Of a stretch of DNA of 64,000 bases, positions 43,459 to 54,059 are shown piece by piece. The stretch comes from Exobasidium rhododendri. Its lineage: Eukaryota > Basidiomycota > Exobasidiomycetes > Exobasidiales > Exobasidiaceae. Where the stretch lies: the NCBI GenBank assembly GCA_026210745.1, contig CP110632.1:496001-560000 (forward strand), in the 5' to 3' direction. The first letter of the stretch is position 1. The number at the start of each line of letters is the position of its first letter. Under the pieces are notes generated by a model. It saw only the letters and a program-made list of their open reading frames with translations. It did no database searches and was not told the origin of the DNA. Both the position numbers and the translations under genes were made by a program.

Positions 43459-46400
43459 ATGAACAAGTCGAAGAGCCCTCAAGTGCCTGATAGTCCGGTC
43501 TTGGATCCTTCTTCATCTTCCATACATACCTCGCAATCATCAGTGGATCCTTCCTCTTCTTCGTCTTCGTCATCATCACGACCGTCATCATCGAATGCAG
43601 GGCCATCTTCACCGACCAGCGCTTCTTCCAGATTGTGGTCATCGTGGATTTCGCCCTCCTCCTCTGCTTCTGCCGCGGCGTCGTCAGCTTTGGAAGACAC
43701 TCATCGCAAGAGAAGAGGTCCAACCTTTGAAGAATTCCGAGCAGAAGAACCACCACAAGCGAGATTGATCAGACTGAGAGGACTCTTTGATGTCTTACTC
43801 GATAAAGACGATGATTCAGCCTTGGCGGGTGGACGGGCAAGGGAAGAGTGGACCAGAAGTGCCATGAGAGCACGATATGGTGCCGGTGGTATATATGCTA
43901 GAGGCAGTCTAGCAGGGCGGAGAGATGACAAGCAAAGTAGAAACAACGACGTTCAATTCGTCGCAAGACAGGACAGGAGCAGTAGTAGCAACGGCAGCAC
44001 AAGTTCAGATAATAATGCACGATCTTCAAGTACTTTATCCTCCTCCTCCTCCTCATCATCATCATCGCAGAGCAGCTTTAACAGAAACGTCAGCAACAAC
44101 TCTGGAGGAAAGACGAACACCACTGTAGTACCTCGACAGTCGTACGCAAATGAGCTACTAGCACAATGTCGAAAATGTAGAGCAGATCTAGAAAGGGAGA
44201 GGGAAACGGCAGAAAGGGGAGGGAGTGGCTCTTGGTCGCGCTGGATTCCTTTCGTCGATTCGAACAAGGACGTCAGGACCGAAAGCGGATCAAGCGTAGA
44301 TATAAAGGAGAAGTTGACTTCGCTTGTTGAGAAAATTAAGCCAACCCCATCGACGTCTGATAGTTCCTCCGGCGACTCTATCACATCCACCGTCACATCG
44401 CTCTTTTCATCCCCCTCATCACTAAAGTCTTCGTCGGAGGGTTCAGCAGAGATTCATTCGGATCATGAGGGGGAAGCTGGCTGGATCGGCTCAGGCGTTT
44501 GGGGTCTATCGGCGGTTGGGCAGAAGCAGAGGCAAGCAGATCGAGATCGCGATGATAAAGTGGCAGGCGGTCACGAAGTGGAAGATGACGGGGGTAAGAG
44601 GCAGCGGCAGATCGAATGGGAGGGTTTCCTCCGATACGCTGATCAAAAAGAGAGAGGTGAGAGACTTACGCTTCGTACTGCTTATCGTTGCCGCTTTTCT
44701 GACTATATCCTCTTGACGCTTTCCTTCCTCTTCCCCTCCTCTAGAGTTGTACATAATATTCACCGAGCTGGATCGAAACAGCGACATGAGACTAGATATC
44801 AGCGAGATCAACATTGCACTAGACCGTGCTGGGATCGACCTGGCCCGACCTGCGCTAGAGGACTTCATCACCAGTCTCGGCTCCTCTTCTCGTCAGCAGG
44901 GAACAAGCTGTCCAGCATGCATCACGTTTCCTGAATTTCGAGACTATCTACTGCTTCTTCCTCGAAATCCCTCCGTCCACGAGGTAAGTAGTAGCTCGGC
45001 CCTGATACACCAAAGCTCAATACTGACAATGATCCTGCAGATCTTCCGCTTCTACCAGGTGAGAAAGGCATTTGGTCTCTTTGGTGAGCAAGGAATCTTT
45101 GCCGAATTCAGTGAAACTTGGGGTCGAAGCGAGCGACATGGCGCGACGTCGGTCAACTTCGATGGTGACGTCAGCTTAGCAGGAGAGGAAAGGAAGAAGG
45201 TCGGAGACGGCGAGAGAGAAGCGAAACGTGAAGCTCGTAGGAATGAAAAGATTGTAAAAGATGAAGTGAAGAACAAGGAGGCTGCGTCCAATTTACGTTC
45301 GACAGCGACACTATCGCCGAAGCAGACTTCTTCCACGGCAGCGGAAAAGTCAGCTTCAATGCCAGGCGTGGTGTTGGACGAAGAGGAAGAGGAGGAGGAG
45401 GAAGAAGAAGATGACACAGACATGATTCGTGGAATGGTGGCAGTCAAGTTTCTCTTTGCTGGCGGAATTGCCGGAGCGGTCAGTCGCACGGCCACTGCGC
45501 CGTTTGATCGACTCAAGATATACCTCATCACGACGTCTAGAACGACAGCGGGGGGACATGCAGTATCCAAAGGTGTGCAAGGGGCTGCTTCAGTTGAATC
45601 AACTGCCAAGATTGCCACACACGGTATGGGCCTACTCAAGGAAGCTGTCTGGAGCCTGTATCGCGATGGAGGCGGTCTCAGGGCTTTTTGGATCGGCAAT
45701 GGACTGAATTGTCTCAAGATCTTTCCGGAATCAGCTATCAAATTTCTGAGCTATGAAATGTCCAAGAGAGCTTTTGCAAAATACAGAGATGGTGTTTCCG
45801 ACTCGAGGGACATCAGTGGCAGCAGTCGTTTTATGAGCGGAGGAATAGGAGGCATCACGAGTCAGTTGGCAATATATCCTGTCGAGACTCTCAAAACTAG
45901 GCTCATGTCATCGCAAGGTGGGGCGAACAAAGGAAATGCATTACTGATTGCGACCGCCAGAGACATGTGGAAGAACGGAGGTCTACGCACGTACTATCGC
46001 GGTCTGACGGCTGGCTTGATTGGAGTCTTCCCTTACTCTGCCATTGACATGTCCACTTTTGAAGGCATCAAGCTCTTCTGGATCCGGTATACTGGCAGGG
46101 AAGAACCTAGTGTGCTTTCCTTATTGGCCTTTGGTAGTATCAGCGGGAGCGTCGGTGCAACGACCGTCTATCCTCTCAAGTGAGTATGCGAGCGTGCTGG
46201 TGCCTCTCAAATAATAATTGAACAAGCAGAGCTCATTTTGATCCTTCCTTTCCCGATCGGCAGCATGATTCGAACTCGATTGCAAGCAGCAGGTACACCT
46301 TCTCATCCAGTCATCTACAAGGGCTTTTGGGACGCTGCCAACAAGACGTATCGCTCGGAAGGTGTGAAAGGCTTCTATCGCGGCTTACTGCCAACCCTGG

Positions 46401-46474
46401 CAAAGGTCGTTCCTGCCGTCTCCATTTCCTACGTCGTATATGAACGCTCCAAGCGACACTTGGGCGTTCAGTAA
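43459..46474 (+). CDS. SAL1: Calcium-regulated mitochondrial ATP-Mg/phosphate-type carrier (SCaMC/Sal1-like)
   Basis: Sal1 and SCaMC carriers move ATP-Mg against phosphate across the inner membrane when calcium binds their N-terminal EF-hands. Exons 43459-44656, 44745-44983, 45041-46179 and 46264-46474 give 928 residues, about twice the usual length. A Ser-rich extension holds most of the first 330 residues. One good EF-hand loop is seen, DRNSDMRLDISE (D, N, D, D and E at positions 1, 3, 5, 9 and 12), preceded by WEGFLRYADQKERELYIIF. A weaker first hand lies at DVLLDKDDDSAL. The carrier part has all three repeats, with PFDRLK, PVETLK and PLNMIR motifs. An Asp/Glu run precedes it. Introns are 88, 57 and 84 nt. 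Substrate is inferred from family. Confidence 0.92.
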
Positions 46475-46819
46475 ATTCCTTCCTTTACATCCATTCATCT
46501 AAGCAAAGTTACTGTAGCACCCATTCACACTCATATACCTTCCCTCCAGCCCCGCTCCATCTTACGCATAATTTTAATGTACTCACAAGGAAGCGCCATG
46601 ATTTCCCTTCATAATACCGATCATGAGTAGAAAGGCGAATCGTAGTGTTAGCAGCCTGAGAAGGTTGCGTAAACTTGCCCTTTTAGAGAAGCTTTTCAGC
46701 GGAGTGCGTGAATCTAGATAGTGGTGCGGCTAGACGCGCCGCTTTGGTGCGGTGATGTGCTGCTCCACCTTCTGTGAGTGGGTCTCCTTGGTAATCCCAT
46801 ATTCTACTACAAGGCGGTC
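46475..46819. other. Intergenic region
   Basis: About 345 bases contain the 3' side of the carrier gene and the promoter of the next one. The downstream frame is open back to 46778 but has no ATG there. I see nothing else. Confidence 0.45.
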
Positions 46820-48586
46820 ATGCCTGTTGCTACGGAACAGATCCCCGCATCTACCTCAGATCTCGAGAACTCCACTACATCCCTGTCCGCTTCTCTGCCA
46901 TCGTTGTCCTCCAGTCTCAATCAGCCTCAAGCAAAAGCATTCTACAACCAGGCAGCTCGCAACTTCTTGCATCGTCGACATGTGGAAGCCATCATCTACG
47001 CCGAAAGAGCACTCTCGGCTTTCGAGAGTGAAGGCTTGAAGGACCACAGTTTGGCAGAAAGACTTTTTATCCTTCGCATCACTCTACTGGCCACCGTATT
47101 TCGATCAAGTCAAGGTCGGAGTGAAGGTATTCCTACAACAATCTTCGAGGAAGTGAAATCAGGAGGAAAGATGACGATTGAGGATCAAAGAGCAGTCGAT
47201 AGACTGGAGTTATTACTCAGCTTGCCTCCTACACTATTTCTAACAAGGCTTTGGGTAGAGATCTTGCGATTTTATGTTGAGATACTCCCTCGGCTGCCAG
47301 GCATACCGTCTCAAGTTCCCTCTCCTTCAAGCGAGACTATTGTCGCCAATTCGAATAATTTAGCAGGTGTACTTCAGCCTCCTGCCGGTGTAGTAGCAGC
47401 TGCGATTATGGGAGCGCTCAGGGTAGACGATGAGAGCAAGACAGAGGACGCTTCCGGTGCCTCTTCCCTCAAGGGCAAGAAGGAGGCAAAGCCTGCAAAG
47501 ATAAAGAGGGAAGCAGATCTGGGCCCTGGTCTACGCGCAGCTCGATCGATGTGCGAGTGGGTCATGAATGCGCATTCAAAAATGACGGGCACCTATCAGA
47601 CCCTAGAAGCACAGGAAGTAGAGCATCTCTACCAGCAACACCACAGAGTCCTTCAGCTTTACACTATACACATCTTGGGTACTCGACTGGAGCAATGGGA
47701 GTTTGCTCATGAGGTGACTCGCTGTGCTGTCGAAATTAAAGGCGATGACTACGGATTACAAGAGAGGCAGAAGCTACTGGATCAATTGACTTCTGCGCAG
47801 ATTCACATCTCCACTCGAGGAGAAAGGAGAAGACTGGCTTCGGAGAATGCGAAATTGCGTTACAAAGAAGAAAAATCGAAGCGAGCAGCGAGCGTAGAGC
47901 AGCAGACTACCGATCATACAGCGGTGGGAGAGAGCAAGGCCCACAAGGATTCGTCGATCTTGTCACCCACCTCAACGTCAGATCTTGCAGCTGTGAACAC
48001 CACTCAATCGGCAGAGCAGCCACCACCCAGCCTCCACCGTCGTACCTCCAACATGAGCAATTCTTCGTCTACTTCGGCTTCCGAGATGGACAGTGAAGGC
48101 GGCATACCTACGAGAAGATCATCGACGAAAGCTAGAGAGTCGGAGAGGAAGCACTCGCTGGGGTCAGACTATGCTGAAAGGAGAGGCCACATCAGCGGGC
48201 ATCTCGAGAAACATCATCAAAAGCGGAGTAACAGCAGCGGCGAGCTTTCTCCCACAAGTGAGAAAGCTGTGGAAAGGAGACAGCCGAAGGGGAGGAGCCT
48301 TGGCAGAGAGAGCGGTGATCTGATGCAGGAGCGAGTTCTGGTGTGGATCCGCAGCTTGGGGCACAACCCTGCGCGGATAGTGCGATACTTGAGTGCTGTC
48401 ATTGCAGTACTCTTTATTGTCCGACGATCTTTGCAGAAGACTGGCAAGGCCACCACGACACTATCGACACGAAGAGATTTGGGTGGCGCAGGGACCACAA
48501 GAAGTCGGCTCGAGCAAACGAGGAGACAGGATGAGTCGATCGTCATGACAGCCGTACGGAAGGTTTGGTCGACTTTGCGCATGTGA
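46820..48586 (+). CDS. C-tail-anchored membrane protein, possible Pex26/Pex15-type peroxin
   Basis: The open frame from ATG 46820 gives 588 residues. The first 340 residues are helical: AKAFYNQAARNFLHRRHVEA then IIYAERALSAFE look like a TPR-type repeat, and AHEVTRCAVEIKGDDYG follows later. A charged, Ser-rich linker leads to a single hydrophobic segment near residues 517-534 (IVRYLSAVIAVLFIV), followed by a basic tail of about 54 residues. This layout, a helical cytosolic domain with one C-terminal anchor and a short basic lumenal tail, is that of Pex26/Pex15, which tether the Pex1-Pex6 ATPase to peroxisomes. These proteins diverge fast, so the name rests on topology and not on clear sequence identity. 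A fission or ER tail-anchored factor is the main alternative. Confidence 0.6.
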   Translation: MPVATEQIPASTSDLENSTTSLSASLPSLSSSLNQPQAKAFYNQAARNFLHRRHVEAIIYAERALSAFESEGLKDHSLAERLFILRITLLATVFRSSQGRSEGIPTTIFEEVKSGGKMTIEDQRAVDRLELLLSLPPTLFLTRLWVEILRFYVEILPRLPGIPSQVPSPSSETIVANSNNLAGVLQPPAGVVAAAIMGALRVDDESKTEDASGASSLKGKKEAKPAKIKREADLGPGLRAARSMCEWVMNAHSKMTGTYQTLEAQEVEHLYQQHHRVLQLYTIHILGTRLEQWEFAHEVTRCAVEIKGDDYGLQERQKLLDQLTSAQIHISTRGERRRLASENAKLRYKEEKSKRAASVEQQTTDHTAVGESKAHKDSSILSPTSTSDLAAVNTTQSAEQPPPSLHRRTSNMSNSSSTSASEMDSEGGIPTRRSSTKARESERKHSLGSDYAERRGHISGHLEKHHQKRSNSSGELSPTSEKAVERRQPKGRSLGRESGDLMQERVLVWIRSLGHNPARIVRYLSAVIAVLFIVRRSLQKTGKATTTLSTRRDLGGAGTTRSRLEQTRRQDESIVMTAVRKVWSTLRM

Positions 48587-48691
48587 GTGTGGCGAGAGCG
48601 GATGAAGAGTGCTTCATGTATCTTGCACGTCGATGTCTTCTCTCTGCTGATCGAGCTTCCTGCCTCACTCTTTCTGGCAATCAAGGGGGAC

Positions 48692-49455
48692 TCAGGTGAC
48701 GTATTTGTAGCCTCGCCATGAATACAGGCGCTCTTCTTTCTTACTGCATGCATGAAATGATATGATGACTCGCTTGATCGCTTCGTAGAAACGCTCAGAG
48801 TTGCAGTCTTGCCATGCCTTTAGTTGGCGCAAGCAGATTCCTTGGCCGTCGAGGATGGCCTCCTGCGCCTTACGAGTACGGTCCTGATTGTACTGCGCTC
48901 CGAGCTCGCTGTTGAACTTGTTGCGGCGTCCGTCAATTGTGGCCACGGATGCAATGATCCTGGGCATCTCGCTTCCAGGGCTAGGGTTAGTCACGTCGGC
49001 GCCAATGACTTGGGCGAATTCTCCTCCCCATGTCAGCACTCGTGTTGCCTTCTCCTCGCATCGTCTTGTCACCTCCGTCTTGACAACTCACACATGCAGT
49101 CGTTGCCCACCTTGGGAAGAGCAGTCACCACCTGATTCGTGCCTCCGAGCGGCGTGAAACGTGCGCAATTGAGCAAGACCACCGTCTGCAGAACATCTCC
49201 CGAGGCGACAAATTTAGCGTTCATCAAAGTTCCACGATCCATCTCGAGCCTGCATTCTTTGGTCGCGTCCATACGTGGTCTGAGGGGGAAGACAAGGTTC
49301 TTTGCTTCCACCTGCACCGATTCGGCAGCAATCTTCATGTCGAAGGCTTAAAGCAGCTTGCTTGATTCGTAGGCGTTCTTGTACCGCATCTCTCGATTTC
49401 GTGATGATGGATGATGCTGCAGCTATAAGGTGATCGGCTGATGTGCATGCAATGC
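48692..49455 (-). pseudogene. Decayed Argonaute gene fragment (linker 2 and start of PIWI)
   Basis: On the minus strand, an open stretch from 49338 reads MKIAAESVQVEAKNLVFP, then DRGTLMNAKFVASGDVLQTV. This matches the Argonaute region between PAZ and MID (usual pattern: FGI-V...V.ARVLPPP...G.WN...KKF). It jumps straight to LGGTNQVV, which in Argonautes lies at the end of MID, so about 150 residues are absent. A second stretch, in another frame, reads FAQVIGADVTNPSPGS then RIIASVATIDG, the start of PIWI with the first catalytic Asp. It ends before the YRDG motif with the second Asp. Upstream, ITKSRDAVQERLRIKQAAL (to about 49455) resembles linker 2 in a third frame. An intron-like GTGAGT...CTGACATGGGGAG lies between the two main parts, but the join yields a stop. 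It is a host gene remnant and not able to make Argonaute. Confidence 0.7.
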
Positions 49456-50148
49456 ACCTGAGTAGGCGCTGGAACGTGTAACAGGAGAAAGGAGTAGAGA
49501 ATAAGGCGCGGACCTGACGCTCTCCAAGGCATGACGACCTTTCAACATATCTGTAAATGGGCGTCCGATCACCTGGTGCATGTGGCGTGTTGTTCTCTGT
49601 CTCATTTGACGAGATGAAGCTCGAGAACAACACATGCCAGAGGTCTGACCTTTTGTTGCGGCGCGCGAAAATTTGGAGAAATACGTATTTACCTCGCCCC
49701 ACCCAATGCAAAGGGAAACCGGGACTATCGTGACATGGGTCGCTGAATACTTTCGAACATATCACTTTCGGCGTTTTGCCACAGATGACATGGGTAGACT
49801 CGTTCCTCCTCATTTGGGTTCGACTCTTATTTCTGCGGCTTATGAAGAGGAAGACCGCAGAGTAGAGGGAAAAGCAACACACGGCCATTTTTCCCTGTCC
49901 AGCTTGAAAGGAGAAAAAGAGGTGGTCGGTCCTCCCTCGTCAACACTCTTCCATCCTCCCTTTCGCACCCATACAAAACAACATCGACAGCTGATCACAC
50001 TTCCACTCCTCCAGTACTCACACTTAATCAACTTACCTGCTCTCCCTGCTCACTACATAGAAACAAAAAACTTCAAACGACGTTGCAAACCTGTCGACGT
50101 CATACTAACAACCACTTCTTAACACTGCTTAGAGAAAAAGACACCAAT
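49456..50148. other. Intergenic region upstream of the secreted barrel protein
   Basis: About 690 bases contain no clear gene. The right half is a C/T/A-rich leader of the next gene. Further Argonaute remains may be present in the left half but I cannot align them. Confidence 0.4.
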
Positions 50149-50911
50149 ATGCTCCATTCGTTAGGCCATTCGTCGTTGTCGCTCGTCACATTAGTGTTCG
50201 CTATATTGCTCCTGGTCGCTCGTTCCAATGCTAGTAACGATACTCGAAGGTCCGCCACGCCCCTAGTAGAGAGAGAAGGCGACGACCTTTCATACTCCAA
50301 CAGTAGCAGCAGCGGCATAGTCATGGAGCGGGCGATTGGCAAGAGGCGTCATCATCATCACAATCTTCTTCGTAATAGCCAAAGCCACAGCAGATCCAAC
50401 CAACACAGCGGTAAGGCGACATATGTGAGTAAGGATAGAACATGCGAGATGCCGCTCGTTGTCTAACGCCGCTCATCCCTTGTTTTCCAAAGTACAAGAC
50501 GCAGGGGACCGGCGCTTGCGGCAACGTCAACAACAACAATCAGAAGATTGGCGCGCTTAGCAAGGACATCTTCAGCATGGGTCACTGTGGGAAGCAGATT
50601 CAGAGTAAGTGGTAGAGACGCAGCAAACAATGAATTTGACCACTGCTGACGTGATGACGACTATACAGTTTGTCGACAGAAGGATACAAGCAAATGTGTC
50701 GCTGTCACTGTAGAAGACGAGTGTCCTGGCTGTGGTGAGTCACTACCGTGATGGTCCGAGCTCGAAGAGGGAAAAAGACCAATCTTTCACTGACGAATTG
50801 ACTATCTTCATCTCCTCAGATTCGACCAGCTTGGACTTGACCTTACCCGCTTTCAAAGATCTTGCCGACCCATCAACAGGAGAGGTCAACATTGTTTGGC
50901 ATTTCTCCTAG
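50149..50911 (+). CDS. Small secreted double-psi beta-barrel (RlpA/expansin-like) protein
   Basis: Four exons (50149-50424, 50493-50604, 50669-50734, 50820-50911) give 181 residues. A signal peptide is plain: HSLGHSSLSLVTLVFAILLL then VARSNAS. A Ser- and His-rich linker with a KRRHHHH run follows. The C-terminal barrel starts at GKATY, spliced to YKTQGTGACGN, and shows GALSKDIFSMGHCGKQIQICR, CVAVTVEDECPGC and a C-terminal LDLTLPAFKDLA with VNIVWHFS. This is the fold of fungal riboflavin-aldehyde-forming-enzyme-like and barwin-like proteins. The expansin binding domain is absent. Four Cys in the barrel could form two disulfides. Such proteins act at the cell wall or on plant tissue, but the target here is unknown. 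Confidence 0.87.
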
Positions 50912-51405
50912 TCCGGAAAAATTGCCCTGCGCTGCCCAAAAGATTGGCGGTCATTCTGATTCGTCATCGCCAACCCTTCCATACCATCTCAATCTGTACT
51001 TGATCCAGCATTAGTCCTATCATACTCGGACCTGACACTCGTCTTAATCATTGTAGGAGGAAAGACCTACACATCAACTCTAAAATTTATTATACCTATG
51101 AGTTTACAGAAACATGTCGGTAGCTCGATGCGTGGCAAGTGTGCAGGTCGAGAGACCATCGTAGATAGAGCAAAGGAGGGTGTAGCGTTTCTTCTTTCTG
51201 ATCGCCCCCCCCGCTTTGTTGCTGCTCCACGCCTCCACCACAGCCTCGCGTCGACACACTTTAGACTATCCGACTCGACGAGCGAGGGCACAAGGTGGCG
51301 CTAGGCGGTTGTGACCTCTTGACGGAACCCCTTCACCCCTGCAAGAAAACATCACAGTGGTCACGATCCCTTCTCCGCTTTTTGCCCATCCAAGATCGGT
51401 CCACC
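50912..51405. other. Intergenic region with leader of the GATA-factor gene
   Basis: About 490 bases hold the 3' side of the barrel-protein gene and the upstream side of the GATA gene. No gene was seen. A C run lies near 51207. Confidence 0.45.
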
Positions 51406-53782
51406 ATGATGGACGGCTCGCAGGATGGGCGTAGTGCCTATCTTGCATCTAGTACGGCAACCATCTTCTCTAGACCGACAGCAGAATCGCAGACGTCGAT
51501 TGCATCCAGCAGCTCTCTCCAGCATCCACCTTATCCTCCACACTCTCAGCAGCAGCAGCAGCAGCAGCATTCAGGCGACGGCAGCAGCGAATTCAGCCCT
51601 TACTTTCTGGTAGCTGCTGCTGCAGCAAGTGCTCAAGCCGAGGCAGCACGAGCGGCCAATGAGGTACCTTCCGGCTCTACAGCATCGTCGTCGACAGCCT
51701 CCGATAGTAAAAACGGCGTGAAGAATAGAATAGGCACTTCTGATCTGATGCCGCATCCACTTCCGTATCTTGAGAATGAAACGCCCTTCCCCATGGAGCT
51801 TGGCAATCGTGTCACCAGGCCCAAAGGCAAAGTAATTACAAAGAGTAGAAGAAGCAGGAGCGAGGAAGGGCCGGTGAAGGAACGATGTTGTGAATGCCGC
51901 CTGGGAGTAGGTGTATCCGCCTTTCACTTTCACTGACGCCGCCTTTATTCTCCTTACAGCATGGGCTATCCTTTCGACAACGACGAAGCGACTGTCTTTC
52001 ATGTATGTGGACCCTACATTCAGCCGGAATCTCTCGTCAGAGGCCTGTGCCATTGTCGGGACCAGCTTCTTTGACTACATTCATCCGGAGGAAAGAGACA
52101 GAGCAGAGATCGACATGAAGAACATCATCGATAGTCGAACACTTTTTGGTAGCGTTACGCGGTGTCGCTACTCTCGAAATCATCGAATACGAAAAGTCCT
52201 CAGCGCGGCACATCCGACAAGTGCAGCGAGTAACAACGAGGAGGCTGGACATGAGGAGGGAGATTACCTCGCCATCGACATTGTTGTGAATTGGATTGGG
52301 GATGATATGGCTCTTTGCTTCTTTCATGCTATCATGGACGAGTCGTTGCAAGACAATGATGAAGTCAACAAGACAGCCTGGTCCAACTGGTGTGGGATAC
52401 AGACTGGTCTATATGATCAAGAAGAGTGCCAGAATGTATGGCGAAGTATCAAGCAAGATCGCTCGTTGAGCCGCAGTAAGACGGGTCCAGAGTATGTGTT
52501 CCAAATACTGTCCGCAGTTCCCTTACAAGAGACACAGTCCTCCACTGCTGCTTCCTCTGATATCTTGTTCTCATGGCCACCTCCAAGACTCTTCCCGCAA
52601 CCTACCAAAGCCGCCACAAGTAGTGCTGCTGCAACCAACTTTGCTGATGGCTCGTACTTTGTCGACGATTTCGCGAGATTGGCGCAGGGCGTCAACCTGT
52701 TGACGGTGAAAAGGGAAGTGAGCGACGCAAACACGAGCTGTACCCGACGATTTCGTGCCAAGCATACTTTGACGAGCGAGGGGATGATTCGAAGTGTTGA
52801 GAGCGTACTGATACCGTATGGAAGCATCGTACTGGCCTGCTTTAGTGTGACGTTTGTGCAACTCCTACCGAACACAAGCTCGGCAGCGGTGACGGTGCCA
52901 TCTTCAACATCAGCCAACGTCATGTCTACTTCAACAGCGGATGACAGTGACGGGAGCCACATCCTGTCCAACTCGTTCTCCAAGGGCGGCCAGCAGCAGC
53001 GAGTGACCTCTGTTGACGTCAATCTTGACAAGCCAAATCGGCAACGCATCGACGGGACGACTTATCCGTCAAGAACCAATCCCCTCATCGATACTCCCGT
53101 CGACTCTAGTCAAGACGCTCCAATGCCACCCCATTCATCGCAAACGCAGAACGGCATCCGATCGCACGCTATTGGTGAGCTAGAAGATGGGAAGACGGAC
53201 ATTTATGGCATCCACACGAGAATGAATATTGCTGGTGAAGGCGATGGCGGTAGTGTCGCTACCTTGGCTGCTGTGGCTGCCGCTGCTGCTGCGCAAAGTA
53301 AGCGTTGCGTCAGCTGTGGAACCGGCGATAGTCCGGAGTGGCGAAAGGGCCCAGATGGAAGCAAGTCATTGTGCAACGCTTGTGGGTTGCGATACTCGAG
53401 AAACATTTCCAGAGCGCGGAAGAGGGAAGAAAGAGCTTTGATAGCAGCGGAAGTAGCAGCCAATGGTGGCATAATCCCGCCTCATCTACGAAAGAATCCA
53501 GGAGCAGACATCAAGAAGATGACGAAGAAGCAGAAGATGCTTCATGACCAAGAAAGGCAAGACGCTGCACAGAATCAAGAAACAGCACGCGAGACTTCCT
53601 TGGCCATCTCCACTACTACTGCCACTTTAACCCCACACTCTTCTGGCCTTGTTAGCACGCCCCTACAAGGGTCGAAGGTCATTGATGAGTCACACACGAG
53701 CAGCAGTCTCGATGACGAATCGATTCGTATGGCCAGAGCAGCCGCTCAAGCCGCAGCTGCTGCCGGACTTCGCCAGCTCTAA
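51406..53782 (+). CDS. GATA-type zinc-finger regulator with PAS-like domain
   Basis: Exons 51406-51910 and 51960-53782 give 775 residues, with a 49-nt intron, the shortest seen here. One GATA finger, C-X2-C-X18-C-X2-C, is found near residue 617: [18 protein letters not shown] then [13 protein letters not shown] basic tail RARKREERA follows. The N-terminal half has a PAS-like region after the splice, [14 protein letters not shown] then [19 protein letters not shown], and [20 protein letters not shown]. This layout recalls white-collar-2-type partners in fungal light signalling. No LOV cysteine motif is seen, so it would not sense light by itself. A CAG run (51547-51567) codes for seven Gln. 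The photoresponse role is inference; the GATA factor call is firm. Confidence 0.9.
51547..51567 (+). repeat. CAG trinucleotide run, seven units, in coding sequence
   Basis: Seven CAG units code for Gln near the N terminus of the GATA-finger protein. Confidence 0.9.
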
Positions 53783-54059
53783 AGTAGCCCCCCTTAGCTT
53801 TCTTCCCCCCCCCCTCCTTCTTCTCCAAACAACATCTACTGTACCACTATTTAATTCCTCGTCATATTTAAAGAATCTATCACTCACATCACATCAAATC
53901 CTTCCTGTATTTTTAACACATCTATACATTGTCGCTAGCTACAGCATCATCGAATCAAATACTCGTCTTTGAAAATGTGAATTCATCTGCTTAAAAGGAG
54001 GTAGAGCTACTATAGACATGAGAATACATTGCATGGGAGAGAAAGAGAGAGAAGAGGTC

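Noticed and set aside
46752-47039. Upstream start and small first exon for the tail-anchored protein
   Set aside because: A GTGAGT stands near 46774, but no acceptor gives a better frame than the simple ATG at 46820.
49214-49888. Minus-strand frame of 224 codons over the Argonaute relic, taken as a gene
   Set aside because: Only a short part resembles Argonaute linker 2; the rest has no likeness to any family, so it is not an intact gene.
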